A stretch of DNA of 64,000 bases from Variovorax sp. (lineage in GTDB: Bacteria > Pseudomonadota > Gammaproteobacteria > Burkholderiales > Burkholderiaceae_C): positions 95,132 to 159,131 of the forward strand of contig JAGIBP010000003.1 in the NCBI GenBank assembly GCA_017744285.1, given 5' to 3'. Position numbers and translations under genes: made by a program. Numbering within the stretch: the stretch's first letter is position 1; each line of letters starts with the position of its first letter. This document shows positions 1 to 10,454 of this stretch, piece by piece. A model generated the notes under the pieces. That model saw only the letters and a program-made list of their open reading frames with translations. It made no database searches and was not told where the DNA came from.

Positions 1-53
1 GCTCCCCTCGCGCGGCAGCGCGTCGGGATTCGCCTTCGGAGCGGGCGCGCGGC

Positions 54-512
54 TCACAGGACCCCGATCAGCTTCACCTCGAAGGTCACCGGCTGACCTG
101 CGAGCGGATGGTTGAAATCGAAGCGCACGGCGGTCTCGTTCGATTCGATCACGGCGCCGGCGTAGCTGCCGGTGCCGTCCGGCGTGGGGAACTGCACCAC
201 GTCGCCGACGGCGTACTGTTCGTCCGGGTCGCCCATCTGCGCGAGCAGCTTGCGTGCGACCCATTGCTGCATGTCCGGGTTGCGTTCGCCGAAGGCGGCG
301 CCGGCCGGCAGCTCGAAGGTGGTGTGCGTGCCCTCTTCCAGGCCGATCAGGCGCTGCTCGACGGCCGGCGAGAGCTCGCCCGTGCCCAGCGAGAGCGTGG
401 CCGGCTTGTCGCTGAAGGTGTTGATGATGTCGCCCGCAGGGCCGGCAAGCCGGTAGTGCAGCGTGAGGAAGGAACCGGCGATGACGACGGCGGGCTGGGA
501 GGTCGAGGACAA
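54..512 (-). CDS. FKBP-type peptidyl-prolyl cis-trans isomerase (SlpA/FkpB/SlyD-like)
   Basis: 152 aa ORF; FKBP/SlyD-type pattern (LHYRL...LGTGELSPAVEQRLIGLEEG...FELPAGAAFGERNP...DFNHPLAGQPVTFEVKLI). Confidence 0.9.
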   Translation of the reverse strand: MSSTSQPAVVIAGSFLTLHYRLAGPAGDIINTFSDKPATLSLGTGELSPAVEQRLIGLEEGTHTTFELPAGAAFGERNPDMQQWVARKLLAQMGDPDEQYAVGDVVQFPTPDGTGSYAGAVIESNETAVRFDFNHPLAGQPVTFEVKLIGVL

Positions 513-577
513 GGTGGAAGGCCGCTATAGACTGAGGGGCGTATTTTAGGGAGAGGGGCTCGAACCCCACTGAAGGC

Positions 578-1255
578 ATGACATTCAAGGACTTGATTGC
601 CGAGTCGCGCCCGCGCGAGAAGCTCATCGCCTTCGGCGCCGGCGCGCTCGCCGATGCCGAACTGGTGGCCCTGCTGCTGCGGACCGGCATCCGCGGCAAG
701 AACGTGCTGCAGTTGTCGCGGGAGCTGCTGGACGCCTTCGGCGGGCTCAGCGGCCTGCTGCACGCCGGGCTGGACGATCTCAAGCGCATCAAGGGCCTGG
801 GCGGCACCGCCAAGCGCGCCGAACTCGCGGCCGTGCTCGAACTCGCGCGCCGGGCCATGGCCGAGGGCTTGCGCGAACGCCCGGTCTTCGATTCGCCCGG
901 CAGCGTCAAGCACTACCTGCAGTTGCACCTCGCGGCGCGGCCGCACGAGGTGTTTGCGGCGCTCTTCCTCGACAGCCAGCACCGGCTGATCGCCATGGAG
1001 GAACTCTTTCGCGGCACCCTGACCCAGACCAGCGTCTATCCGCGCGAGGTCGTCGCCCGGTCCCTGCACCACCACGCCGCGGCCGTGGTGCTCGCGCACA
1101 ACCACCCCAGCGGCAGCGCGGAGCCGTCGCGTGCCGACGAACTCCTGACGCAGACGCTCAAGAGCGCCCTGGCGCTCGTCGACGTGCACGTGCTGGACCA
1201 CATCGTCGTGGGCCGCGGCCAGACGCTGTCGATGGCCGAGCGCGGCCTGGTGTGA
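578..1255 (+). CDS. radC: RadC family JAB-domain DNA repair protein
   Basis: 225 aa; JAMM motif [12 protein letters not shown]-terminal HhH-like region ([16 protein letters not shown]). Confidence 0.93.
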   Translation: MTFKDLIAESRPREKLIAFGAGALADAELVALLLRTGIRGKNVLQLSRELLDAFGGLSGLLHAGLDDLKRIKGLGGTAKRAELAAVLELARRAMAEGLRERPVFDSPGSVKHYLQLHLAARPHEVFAALFLDSQHRLIAMEELFRGTLTQTSVYPREVVARSLHHHAAAVVLAHNHPSGSAEPSRADELLTQTLKSALALVDVHVLDHIVVGRGQTLSMAERGLV

Positions 1256-1355
1256 GCCCCTGCCACCGGTTTCCGGGATGGTCCCCGGCGCGAAAAAATG
1301 TAACCTTGCGCCCTTAGAGGGCCGCGGTGCGCGGCCCGTCCCCCTGACACCGGAA

Positions 1356-2033
1356 GTGACCGTGGAAGACATTCTGATCGTCGACGACGACCAGGCGGTG
1401 CGCGAGCGCCTGGAGCGCGTGGCCGCAGCGGCCGCGCCGCGCGCACGCTGCGCGATGGCCGGCTCGCTGGCCGAGGCGCGCCAGCGGCTCGCGAGCCACC
1501 GCTACGACCTCGCCCTGCTCGACGTCGGGCTGCCCGACGGCAGCGGCCTCGATCTGCTGCCGTGGATGCAGGCCCATGCGCCCGAGGTCGATGCCGTCGT
1601 CGTCTCCAGCCTCGGGGACGACGCCACCGTGCTGCAGGCCATCCGCGGCGGCGCGGTGGGCTACCTGCTGAAGAACGGCAGCGACGTGGAACTCGAACTC
1701 TCGCTGGGCAGCATGGAACGCGGCGGCGCGCCGATCGACCCGGTGATCGCCCGCCGCATCCTGAAGCTGATGACCGCCCCGCCGGCCCTCTCACCCGGCC
1801 TTGCTACCATCAGCCCCACGCCGGTTCCGGCGGCGACCGCGGAACTCAGCGAACGCGAGATGGACGTGCTGCGGCTGGTCGCGCAGGGCCACAGCAACCG
1901 CGAGATCGCCCAGAGCCTGACCCTGTCCATCAATACCGTCGAATGCCACGCCAAGAACATCTACCGCAAGCTCGCCGTGCGGTCGCGTTCCGGTGCGGTC
2001 TACAGCGCGCGAACGAAGGGCCTGCTGCCCTGA
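1356..2033 (+). CDS. NarL/LuxR-family response regulator
   Basis: Receiver domain (ILIVDDDQAVRERL...LALLDVGLPDGSGLDLL) plus LuxR HTH (LSEREMDVLRLVAQGHSNREIAQSLTLSINTVECHAKNIYRKL). GTG start at 1356 or 1362 chosen over the ORF start at 1278. Confidence 0.88.
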   Translation: MTVEDILIVDDDQAVRERLERVAAAAAPRARCAMAGSLAEARQRLASHRYDLALLDVGLPDGSGLDLLPWMQAHAPEVDAVVVSSLGDDATVLQAIRGGAVGYLLKNGSDVELELSLGSMERGGAPIDPVIARRILKLMTAPPALSPGLATISPTPVPAATAELSEREMDVLRLVAQGHSNREIAQSLTLSINTVECHAKNIYRKLAVRSRSGAVYSARTKGLLP

Positions 2034-3892
2034 TCGCGCAGGCCGGCGCGTTGCTCGCCTGGCTTGCCCTCGCCGCCTTCCTTCTCGCTGCGCCGCCGGC
2101 GGCCGCGCACGCACCCCGGCTGCAAGTCGATGCCGTGCAGTCCGGCTGGGCCGCCGCTTCGCCCCCGGCCGACGGCTGGACCCCGGTGACGCTGCCCGAT
2201 ACCTGGACCGCCCGCTGGCCCGGCTTCGACGGCGTCGTCTGGTACCGGCTGCGGTGGTCCGAGACACCCGACGCAGCCCGCCTGCGGCCTGTCGGGCTGA
2301 TGATCGATGCCATCAACATGGCCGGCGCGGTGTACCTCAACGGCAGCCTCATCGGCGGCGATGGCGGCCTGGTCGAGCCGCTCTCGCGTTCGTGGAACCT
2401 GCCGCGCTACTGGGTGCTCGATGCGCCGCTGCTGCGGCCCGGCGCCAACGAACTGCTGGTGCGCGTCTCGGGCCTGGCGACCTACCAGCCCTCGCTGGGC
2501 AGCGTGACGGTCGGCGAGCCGGACGCGGTGCACACCCAGTTCCTCGAGGCGACCTTCACCCGCCGAACGTCACAGATGATCGGCATCGGCCTCATCCTCG
2601 GCATGGGCGTTCTCTATGGCATGTTCTGGCTCTTTCGCCGCCAGGAGGTGCCCTATGGCTGGTTCGGCCTGTTCTCGCTCCTGTGGGTCGTCTATTCGTA
2701 CAACAACGTCGCGGTCAGCCCCTGGCCGTTCGACAGCACCGAGGGCTTCCAGCGGCTCAATCACCTGGCGATGTTCGCGAGCGCGGGAGCCTTCCTGATG
2801 TTCGCGCTGACGTACAGCGAGATCGCGAGCAAGGCCGTGCGGCGCGCCGCGCTGGCGCTCACCGCCTGCGGCGTGGCCCTGCTGCTGCTGGCCCCCACGT
2901 CGCTGCAGGACCCGGTGCGCGACGTGACGGTGCTCGCGACCCTGGCCCTCTACTTCACGGGATGCGGGGTGATCATGCGCAACGCCATCCGGACGCGGCG
3001 CACCGAAGCGACCGTGCTCTCGCTGTGCCTGCTGATCCCGGTGGCGGGCGGCATCCACGACACGCTCGTGTTCTTCGAATGGCTGCCCGGCAGCAGCGTC
3101 TACATCGCCTCGATTTCCGCCAGCGCGACCATGCTCGGCATCTCCTTCGCGCTCACCTGGCGCATGGTGAAGGGGATGCGGCTGGTCGAGAACTTCAACG
3201 CCGCGCTGCAGCAGCGCGTCGAGCAGGCCACGCGGGAGCTTGCGCAGGGCCTGCGCCGCCAGCACGAGGCCGAACTGGAGCAGACGCGCCTGGCCGAGCG
3301 CCTGAGCCTGGTGCGCGACCTGCACGACGGCCTGGGCATGACCCTGAGCAGCCACATCCACACCCTCGGCAACCGGGACGACACGCACGACGGCGTCGCA
3401 CTGTGGGCCCTGCGCGAGGTCAACGACGACCTGCGCCTGATCATCGAGAGCTCGAGCTTCGAGGACGGCGACGATCTCGCGCAGCGGCTGGCGCCGTTGC
3501 GGCATCGCTGCACGCGCCTGCTCGATGCGGCCGACATCGAATGCCACTGGATGCTCGACGGCCTGCCCGACTTGCGGCTCGACGGCAAGCGGGCGCTGGA
3601 TTTCCTGCGCGTGGTGCAGGAAGGCCTTGCCAACGTGCTCAAGCACAGCGGCGCCACGCAGGTGGACGTCCGCATCGAAGCCCGTCAGGGAGAACTGTCT
3701 TTGACGATCCGCGACAATGGCCGAGGCTTTGCGAGCGGATCGGAGGCGCCCCCCAGCGCCCTCGCCGGCATGGGCCTGCGCAACATGCAGGCCCGCGCAT
3801 CGCGGCTTGGCGGCACGCTGGCGATCCACTCCGGCGACGCAGGCACGGTGCTGCAGCTGCGCTGTCCGATCGACGCGACCACGGCCGCCTGA
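2030..3892 (+). CDS. Membrane sensor histidine kinase with 7TMR-DISM-like N-terminus and HisKA_3/HATPase
   Basis: Signal peptide, jelly-roll-like periplasmic segment, about 7 TM helices, RDLHDGLGMTLSSHIH and HATPase (IRDNGRGF...GMGLRNMQARA). Immediately follows the response regulator. Start codon uncertain (CTG 2030 or TTG 2051). Confidence 0.85.
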   Translation: MIAQAGALLAWLALAAFLLAAPPAAAHAPRLQVDAVQSGWAAASPPADGWTPVTLPDTWTARWPGFDGVVWYRLRWSETPDAARLRPVGLMIDAINMAGAVYLNGSLIGGDGGLVEPLSRSWNLPRYWVLDAPLLRPGANELLVRVSGLATYQPSLGSVTVGEPDAVHTQFLEATFTRRTSQMIGIGLILGMGVLYGMFWLFRRQEVPYGWFGLFSLLWVVYSYNNVAVSPWPFDSTEGFQRLNHLAMFASAGAFLMFALTYSEIASKAVRRAALALTACGVALLLLAPTSLQDPVRDVTVLATLALYFTGCGVIMRNAIRTRRTEATVLSLCLLIPVAGGIHDTLVFFEWLPGSSVYIASISASATMLGISFALTWRMVKGMRLVENFNAALQQRVEQATRELAQGLRRQHEAELEQTRLAERLSLVRDLHDGLGMTLSSHIHTLGNRDDTHDGVALWALREVNDDLRLIIESSSFEDGDDLAQRLAPLRHRCTRLLDAADIECHWMLDGLPDLRLDGKRALDFLRVVQEGLANVLKHSGATQVDVRIEARQGELSLTIRDNGRGFASGSEAPPSALAGMGLRNMQARASRLGGTLAIHSGDAGTVLQLRCPIDATTAA

Positions 3893-3915
3893 GCCATCTC
3901 CCCTGCCCTGCACGC

Positions 3916-4578
3916 ATGTCCGCCAAACCCAGGAATCTCAAGAGCCTTGCCGACCTCAAGGAGGTGCAGCGCGCGCTCGCCGAACGCCGCGAACGCGAAG
4001 CCGCAGAAGCGGCGGCGCGCGCTGCCGCCGAGAAGAAGCGCGCGGCCGAGCAGGACCTCTTCGCGCGTGCCATCGGAGCGACCCAGCCGCTGCGGCGCCA
4101 GGCCGCGGTGCAGCTCGCCCCGGAGCCACCCGCGCCGATTCCGGTGCAGCAGCAGCTCGATGAACAGCGCGTGCTGCGCGAATCGCTCTCGGACGAGTTT
4201 GATGTGAGCACGCTGCTGGACGCCGACGACGCCATGAGCTTCCGCCGTCCGGGCATCAATACCGACGTGACCCGCAAGCTGCGCGCGGGCGAGTGGTCGA
4301 TCCAGCGCCAGATCGACCTGCACGGCCTGCGCACCGACGAAGCGCGCGAGGCGCTCGGCGCCTTCATCCGCGACGCCTACAAACAGGGCCTGCGCTGCGT
4401 GCGCGTGGTGCACGGCAAGGGCCTCGGCTCGCCGGGGCGGCAGCCCGTCCTCAAGGCGAAGGTGCAGCGCTGGCTGATCCAGAAGAACGAAACGCTGGCC
4501 TTCGTGCAGGCCAAGCCCGCGGAAGGCGGGGCCGGGGCGCTGGTCGTGCTGCTGGCGCCGTCGCGACGCAACGGGTAG
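3916..4578 (+). CDS. Smr/MutS2 C-terminal domain protein
   Basis: ATG at 3916; Smr motif (IDLHGLRTDEAREALGAFIRDAYKQGLRCVRVVHGKGLGSPGRQPVLKAKVQRWL). Confidence 0.92.
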   Translation: MSAKPRNLKSLADLKEVQRALAERREREAAEAAARAAAEKKRAAEQDLFARAIGATQPLRRQAAVQLAPEPPAPIPVQQQLDEQRVLRESLSDEFDVSTLLDADDAMSFRRPGINTDVTRKLRAGEWSIQRQIDLHGLRTDEAREALGAFIRDAYKQGLRCVRVVHGKGLGSPGRQPVLKAKVQRWLIQKNETLAFVQAKPAEGGAGALVVLLAPSRRNG

Positions 4579-4581
4579 CCG

Positions 4582-5001
4582 CTAGCCGCTGCGGTTGCGC
4601 ATCCAGTCGGCGGTCTGGAAGAACGAGCCGCGCAGCCGCTCGCGCAGCGCCTCGGGCACGCCGGTCTCGCCCATGGCCTGGTCCATGCAGGCAAGCCACT
4701 CGTCGCGCTCGCGGATCCCGATGGTGTGGCCGCCGATGCTCTGCGGCAGGTGCCGCGCGCGCAGCATCGGGTGGCCGAAGCGATCGGTGTAGTGCTGCGG
4801 GCCGCCGAGCCAGCCGCAAAGGAACCAGAAGAGCCGCTGGCGCGCGTTGTCGAGCGACGGGCCATGCACGGCGCGCAGCTGGGCGTAGGCGGGCTCGAGG
4901 TCCATCAGATCGTAGAAGCGCTCGACCAGCGCATGGACCTTGTCCTCTCCGCCGATCCACTCGAAGGGCGTGTCGAAAGGCGGCTTTTCCTGAATTTGCA
5001 T
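4582..5001 (-). CDS. Group II truncated haemoglobin-like globin
   Basis: [25 protein letters not shown]...[34 protein letters not shown] pattern. Start at 5001 or 5010. Confidence 0.9.
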   Translation of the reverse strand: MQIQEKPPFDTPFEWIGGEDKVHALVERFYDLMDLEPAYAQLRAVHGPSLDNARQRLFWFLCGWLGGPQHYTDRFGHPMLRARHLPQSIGGHTIGIRERDEWLACMDQAMGETGVPEALRERLRGSFFQTADWMRNRSG

Positions 5002-5040
5002 GGGTTCCATTGTCCCAAGGACTTGCGGCACCATGTGGGC

Positions 5041-6084
5041 ATGCGTGATTTGCCCCCTCCTTCTTTCGACGATCGTTTGCCGGTTGTCAATGTTTCCGGG
5101 CTCGCTGCCGCCGGCGCGGCCCGCGACGCGGCAGCGGCCCGGATCGGCGCCGCATGCCGCGCCCACGGCTTCTTCTATGTGGTCGGCCACGGGGTGGACG
5201 CGGCGCTGGTCGCGCGGCTCGAAAACCTCGCCCGGCGGTTCTTCGCGCTCGACGAGGCCACCAAGATGCAATGGCGCATGGCGCTCGGCGGGCGCGCCTG
5301 GCGCGGCTACTTCCCGCTCGGGGGCGAGCTGACCTCGGGCCGGCCGGACTGGAAGGAAGGGCTCTACCTCGGCACCGAACTGCCGCAGGACCATCCGCTG
5401 GTGCAGGCGCGCACCCCGGTCCACGGGCCGAACCTGTTCCCGGACATCGACGGGCTGCGCGAGACCCTGCTCGCCTACATGGACGCGGTCACGGCCCTCG
5501 GGCATCGGCTGATGGAAGGCATCGCGCTGAGCCTCTCGCTGCCGGCCGACTATTTTGCAGAGCGCTACACGGCCGATCCGCTGATCCTTTTCCGACTCTT
5601 CAACTATCCCACCCAGCCGGTGCCGGAGGGCATGGACGTGCACTGGGGCGTGGGCGAGCACACGGACTACGGTCTGCTCACCATCCTGCACCAGGACGAG
5701 GTCGGCGGACTGCAGGTCCGTACGCCGGGCGGCTGGATCGAGGCGCCGCCGGTGGCGGGCTCCTTCGTCTGCAACATCGGTGACATGCTCGATCGCATGA
5801 CAGGTGGCCTCTACAAGTCGACGCCGCATCGCGTCGTGCGCAACACCTCGGGGCGCGACCGGCTGTCGTTTCCGCTCTTCTTCGACCCGAACTTCGAGGC
5901 GCGCGTGCAGCGCATCGAGGGCCTGGCCGGCGCGCAGGCACTGGACGACAGCGCACTGCGCTGGGACCGCGCGAACGTGCACGCCTTCAACGGCAGGTAC
6001 GGCGATTACCTGCTCGCGAAGGTGTCGAAGGTGTTCCCGCAGTTGCGCGACGAAGTGCTCCAGGATGCCCGCCCGAGCCGGTAG
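5041..6084 (+). CDS. Isopenicillin N synthase-like 2-oxoglutarate/Fe(II) oxygenase
   Basis: HTD ([12 protein letters not shown]) and H...R ([24 protein letters not shown]) motifs; DIOX_N-like N-terminus. Confidence 0.9.
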   Translation: MRDLPPPSFDDRLPVVNVSGLAAAGAARDAAAARIGAACRAHGFFYVVGHGVDAALVARLENLARRFFALDEATKMQWRMALGGRAWRGYFPLGGELTSGRPDWKEGLYLGTELPQDHPLVQARTPVHGPNLFPDIDGLRETLLAYMDAVTALGHRLMEGIALSLSLPADYFAERYTADPLILFRLFNYPTQPVPEGMDVHWGVGEHTDYGLLTILHQDEVGGLQVRTPGGWIEAPPVAGSFVCNIGDMLDRMTGGLYKSTPHRVVRNTSGRDRLSFPLFFDPNFEARVQRIEGLAGAQALDDSALRWDRANVHAFNGRYGDYLLAKVSKVFPQLRDEVLQDARPSR

Positions 6085-6602
6085 AGCTTGTGCGTGCGCA
6101 GCGCGTGCCCTTCGGGCAGCGCGGGGTGCTCGAAGACGCCCTCGGCCCTCATGCCAAGCCGCTGCATGACGGCTTCCGAGCGCAGGTTCGCCGCGGCGGT
6201 GAACGAGACGACCTCGGACAGGCCCAGGCGTTCGAAGCCGATGCACAGCGATGCGCGCGCCGCTTCGAGTGCATAGCCCTTGCCCCAGTGCGCCCGCGCG
6301 AGGCGCCAGCCGATCTCGACGCAGGGCGAGAACGGCAGATCGGCACGCGGAACGCCGAGGCCGACAAAGCCGATGAAGACACCGCTCGCGCGCTCCTCGG
6401 CCGCCCAGAGGCCCCATCCGCGTTCATCGATTGCGGCCGCGATGCGCTCGGCCATCGCATCGCTGTCGGCGCGTGCGAGCGTCGCGAGGAAGAACGCCAT
6501 CACGGCCGGATCGGCGTTCAGCGCCGCGAACGGCGTCCGATCGGCCTCACGCCACTGACGCAATCGGAGGCGTTCGGTCTCGAACTCGATGCACTGCGTC
6601 AT
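6006..6602 (-). CDS. GNAT family N-acetyltransferase (RimJ/RimL-like)
   Basis: [24 protein letters not shown]...[18 protein letters not shown]...[13 protein letters not shown]. Its 3' end overlaps the convergent oxygenase gene. Confidence 0.88.
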   Translation of the reverse strand: MTQCIEFETERLRLRQWREADRTPFAALNADPAVMAFFLATLARADSDAMAERIAAAIDERGWGLWAAEERASGVFIGFVGLGVPRADLPFSPCVEIGWRLARAHWGKGYALEAARASLCIGFERLGLSEVVSFTAAANLRSEAVMQRLGMRAEGVFEHPALPEGHALRTHKLYRLGRASWSTSSRNCGNTFDTFASR

Positions 6603-6616
6603 CGACGCACCGGCCG

Positions 6617-9133
6617 CTATTCGGCCGCCTGCCGCAAAGTCGCGACGACGGGCCTGCGCAGCACTTCGCGCAGTCCCCACCAGCCCGCGGCCAGCGCGAG
6701 CACCGCTCCGGCGAGCGATCCGGCGATGGGAACCAGCGGCGACGCGGTCCAGCTGAAATCGAACACGTAGCGCGCCAGCCCCCAGCCGATCACGGAGGCC
6801 ACGATGCTCGCGAGGAAGCCGGCCATCAGGCCGACACCGGCCAGTTCGGCACGCTGCACCTGCCGCAGCAGGCTGCCGCGCGCGCCGACCGCGCGCATCA
6901 CAGCGAACTCTCGCGCGCGCTCCTCGCGCGTGGCGGTGACCGACGCGAACAGCACCACCAGGCCCGCCGCCAGCGTGAAGCCGAAGAGGAACTCCACCGC
7001 GCGGATGACCTGGTCGAGCACGCCCTGCACCTGCGCGATGGTCGCGCTCATGTCGACGTTGGTGATGTTGGGATAGGTGCGCACCAGGGTATTGTCGAAG
7101 CCCTTGGTCTCCGGCGCGCGGAAGGCCCCCATGTAGGTCACGGGCACGTCGGCGAGCGCCGGCACCGTGTACATCACGAAGAAATTGGCGTGCATCGAAC
7201 CCCAGTCGACCTTGCGAAGCGAGGTGATGCGCGCCTCGTTCTCCACGCCCCCGATGTTGAAGCGCAGCACGTCGCCGAGCTTCAGGCCGAGCGTCTCGGC
7301 CAGGCCCTCCTCGACGCTGACTTCGCCGGCGGCGCCCGGCGTCCAGGTGCCCGCGGTGACCATGTTGTGCGGCGGCGCCTCGGCGCTGTTGCTGAGGTTG
7401 AATTCGCGGTCGACCAGCCGCTTCGCACGATCGTCGGCATAGTCGTCCGGCGAGACGGGCCGGCCGTTGACCGAGACCAGCCGGCCGCGAATCATCGGGT
7501 ACCAGTCGAACTTCTTCACGCCCGCGTCGCGCAGCGTCTTCTGGAAGACGTCGCTCTGGTCCGGCATCACGTTGATGACGAAGCGGTTCGGCGCATCGGG
7601 CGGCGTGGCGCGGCGCCAGCTCGACACGAGGTCGGTGCGCAGCAGCACGAGCAGGATCAGCGCCAGCAGGCCGACGGCCAGTGCACTGACCTGCACCACG
7701 GCGTACGCCGGCCGCGCCGAGATCTGCCGCGTGGCGAGCACCAGCCAGCGCGGCGCGGTCGTTTCGTTGACGCTGCGCCGCAGCACCAGCACCGCGAGCC
7801 AGCTCAGGAGCGCAAACACGGCGACGGCTCCGGCGAAGCCGCCGACCGCGATCAGCCCCAGCTTGAGGTCGCTGCTGGCCGCGACCAGCAGGGCCGCGAA
7901 GCCCGCCACGCCCACCGCGAGCACCGCGATCGATGCCGGCTTGAGGCCGCCGACGTCGCGCCGGATCACGCGCAGCGGCGGCACGCGCGCCAGTTGCAGC
8001 ACCGGCGGCAATCCGAAGGCGAACAGGAGCGTGAGCCCGACACCGAGCCCGAAGGCCACCGGCCACAACGTGGGCGCGGGCAGCGCGTTCTCGACCAGCC
8101 CGGCCAGGAGCAGCACGAAGGCATAGTGCACGCCAAAGCCGATCGCGACGCCCAGCACGCTGGCCACCACGCCGACCACGGCGAACTCGAAGGTATAGGC
8201 GCCGGCGATGGTGCGCTGACTCTGGCCCAGCACGCGCAGCATGGCGCAGTCGTCGAGGTGGCGGGCCGCGAAGCCCCGCGCCGCCAGCGCCACGGCCACG
8301 GCCGACAGGAGCGCCGCCAGCAACGCGACCAGGTTCAGGAATTTCTCGGCGCGATCCAGGGTCTGTCGCATTTCCGGGCGGCCGCTCTCGAAGGACTCGA
8401 GCCGCGCGCCGCGCACGTCGCCGCGCTTGATCGTCTCGGCCGCCCAGTCGCTGAAGCGCTTGACGGCCGCGTCGTTGCCGGCGACCGCGAATCGGTAGCT
8501 CACGCGGCTGGCGGGCTGCACGAGGCCGGTGCGCGGCACGTCGGCCTGGTTGAGCATCACACGGGGCGCGAAGCTCATGAAGCCGGCCCCACGGTCCGGC
8601 TCGAGCGTGATGATGCGCGCGATGCGCAAGCCCGCATCGCCCAGCAGCAGCGTGTCGCCGACCCGAAGGCCCAGCGATTCGAGCAGCGGGCCGTCGACCC
8701 AGGCATCGCCCGGCGCGGGCACGTCGCGCGTGGGCCGGCCCGGGGCGCCGGCTTCGGCGCTCACCTGCAGGCTTCCACGCAAGGGATAGCCCGCCGCGAC
8801 CGCCTTGAGCGCGACCAGCTTGGTCGCGCCGCCCTGGGCCTCGCTCGCCCGCGCCATGGTCGGGAAGCCGAAGGTGCTCGCGGTCTGCAGGCCGAGGGCC
8901 TGTGCGCGCTCGACGAAGGCGCTCGGGGTCGGGTTGTCGCTGGCGAGCACGGCGTCGCCGCCGAGCAGCTGGCGCGCATCGCGCTGCAGGCCGCCCTTCA
9001 GGCGGTCGGCGAAGAAGCCGACGGCCGTGAGCGCCGCCACGGCGAGCAGCACCGCGACGATGAGAAGACGGAGTTCCCCCGCGCGCAGGTCGCGCCAGAG
9101 CGTGCGCCAGCCGAGGCGAAAGGATGCATTCAT
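6617..9133 (-). CDS. ABC transporter permease, FtsX/YbbP-like
   Basis: 838 aa; multiple TM segments, MacB_PCD/FtsX layout (MNASFRLGWRTLWRDLRAGELRLLIVAVLLAVAALTAVGFFADRL). Confidence 0.9.
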   Translation of the reverse strand: MNASFRLGWRTLWRDLRAGELRLLIVAVLLAVAALTAVGFFADRLKGGLQRDARQLLGGDAVLASDNPTPSAFVERAQALGLQTASTFGFPTMARASEAQGGATKLVALKAVAAGYPLRGSLQVSAEAGAPGRPTRDVPAPGDAWVDGPLLESLGLRVGDTLLLGDAGLRIARIITLEPDRGAGFMSFAPRVMLNQADVPRTGLVQPASRVSYRFAVAGNDAAVKRFSDWAAETIKRGDVRGARLESFESGRPEMRQTLDRAEKFLNLVALLAALLSAVAVALAARGFAARHLDDCAMLRVLGQSQRTIAGAYTFEFAVVGVVASVLGVAIGFGVHYAFVLLLAGLVENALPAPTLWPVAFGLGVGLTLLFAFGLPPVLQLARVPPLRVIRRDVGGLKPASIAVLAVGVAGFAALLVAASSDLKLGLIAVGGFAGAVAVFALLSWLAVLVLRRSVNETTAPRWLVLATRQISARPAYAVVQVSALAVGLLALILLVLLRTDLVSSWRRATPPDAPNRFVINVMPDQSDVFQKTLRDAGVKKFDWYPMIRGRLVSVNGRPVSPDDYADDRAKRLVDREFNLSNSAEAPPHNMVTAGTWTPGAAGEVSVEEGLAETLGLKLGDVLRFNIGGVENEARITSLRKVDWGSMHANFFVMYTVPALADVPVTYMGAFRAPETKGFDNTLVRTYPNITNVDMSATIAQVQGVLDQVIRAVEFLFGFTLAAGLVVLFASVTATREERAREFAVMRAVGARGSLLRQVQRAELAGVGLMAGFLASIVASVIGWGLARYVFDFSWTASPLVPIAGSLAGAVLALAAGWWGLREVLRRPVVATLRQAAE

Positions 9134-9186
9134 GGGCGAGACGATAGCCTAGTGCGCCATCCCGCCCAAGGCGGGGGAATTGGCGC

Positions 9187-10050
9187 TCAGGCGGCAGCGG
9201 ATGCGCGCAGGCCCGCCAGTTCGGGCTGGAGCACCAGCCGTCCGGCGCCCGCGAAGCAGATGAAGCGCCGGTTCGTCGCCCGCCCGATGGCGCACAGCCC
9301 CACCCGATCGGCCACCTCGTGCCCCATCTGCGTGATGCCGCTGCGCGAGACCACGATCGCCACGCCCATCTGGGCCGACTTGATGACCATCTCGCTCGTG
9401 AGGCGGCCGGTGGTGTAGAAGACGCGCGCGCCGCTCAGCTCGTGCGGGGCCTGCATGGCGATCCAGCCGGCGATGGTGTCGATCGCGTTGTGGCGGCCCA
9501 CATCCTCGACGAAGCAGCGCATGCGCGCCCCCTCGCCGCCTTCGTCGAGCGTGAAGAGCGCGCAGCCATGCACCGAACCGGCGGACTTGTAGGTGCTCTC
9601 CTGGAGCCGGATCGCATTGACCAGGGCGTAGAGCTGCGCCTGCGTGATGCGCGTGTCGGGCAGCCGCAGGCGCTCGATGCCGGCCATCAGCTCGCCGAAG
9701 ACGCTGCCCTGTCCGCAGCCGGTGGTCACGACCCTCTTGGCGGTGCGCTCCTCGATGCGGTCGATGCCGGCGCGCGTGCGGACCGCCGCGCCGCCCACCT
9801 CCCAGTCGACCGTGATCGACTCGACATCGGTCGCCGACTCGATCAGCCGCTGGTTCAGCAGGTAGCCGAGCACGAGGAGTTCGGGCTCCGCGCCGAGCGT
9901 CATCAGCGTGATGAGCTCGCGGCGGTCGACGTAGACGGTGAGGTCGCGCTCGGCGGGAATGGAGACGATGCCATGCTCGCCGTGCTCATCGATGATCTCG
10001 ACCTCGCGCGTGAGCGGCGCCCGGGCCCTGGTCAGGCGCGGGAGTTTCAC
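9187..10050 (-). CDS. fdhD: Formate dehydrogenase accessory sulfurtransferase FdhD
   Basis: FdhD signatures: VVTTGCGQGSVFG, CFVEDVGRHNAIDTIAGW, FYTTGRLTSEMVIKSAQMG. GTG start overlaps the upstream stop codon (GTGA). Confidence 0.95.
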   Translation of the reverse strand: MKLPRLTRARAPLTREVEIIDEHGEHGIVSIPAERDLTVYVDRRELITLMTLGAEPELLVLGYLLNQRLIESATDVESITVDWEVGGAAVRTRAGIDRIEERTAKRVVTTGCGQGSVFGELMAGIERLRLPDTRITQAQLYALVNAIRLQESTYKSAGSVHGCALFTLDEGGEGARMRCFVEDVGRHNAIDTIAGWIAMQAPHELSGARVFYTTGRLTSEMVIKSAQMGVAIVVSRSGITQMGHEVADRVGLCAIGRATNRRFICFAGAGRLVLQPELAGLRASAAA

Positions 10051-10454
10051 TTGGTGTTGGGATGTGTTTCGGCCGAAGGCTGGTTCGTGCTCGGCGGCGA
10101 GCCGGCGGTCGGCGCGGGCGAGTGCGCGCCCGATGCCTCGATCGGCTTCGGCGGCTCGGGCGCGGCGAAGGCGAAGGGCCCCGGATCGGCGCAGGCAGGG
10201 GTGGGCGTGGGCGTGGGAACGGGCTTGCCCGCCGCGGTGAGGCCCGCGTTCACGTGCGCCACGACCCGCTCCTGCGCACGGCAGAGCTGGTAGGTCTCGA
10301 CCTTGGTGGTCCAGGCCGCCTTGGCTGCGGTCTCAGCGGCCTTGGCCTGCGCCTCGGGCGTGGCGGCCGGGGCAGGCAGCTTCGCGAACGCGCCAGGCGC
10401 GGCGGCCAGGCCGACCGCCAGCACGCCGCACAGGAGAGGCAGGGATTTCTTCAT
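10047..10454 (-). CDS. Small exported protein of unknown function in the fdh operon
   Basis: Signal peptide MKKSLPLLCGVLAVGLAAAPGAFA; Pro-rich linker; 4-bp GTGA overlap with fdhD and 4-bp ATGA overlap with fdhC. Confidence 0.75.
   Translation of the reverse strand: MKKSLPLLCGVLAVGLAAAPGAFAKLPAPAATPEAQAKAAETAAKAAWTTKVETYQLCRAQERVVAHVNAGLTAAGKPVPTPTPTPACADPGPFAFAAPEPPKPIEASGAHSPAPTAGSPPSTNQPSAETHPNTK

Noticed and set aside
1-53. Open minus-strand frame (GTGA overlap with the FKBP stop) possibly starting a neighbouring gene such as ispH
   Set aside because: Only about 18 codons inside the window; no diagnostic motif, so not called.
555-568. ggggctcgaacccc, resembling a tRNA T-arm just upstream of radC
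   Set aside because: No acceptor, D or anticodon arm could be built around it; likely a chance hairpin.
6431-9418. 995-aa plus-strand ORF
   Set aside because: Antisense to the clearly coding ABC permease; Arg/His/Ala-rich translation without domain signal, typical of high-GC shadow frames.
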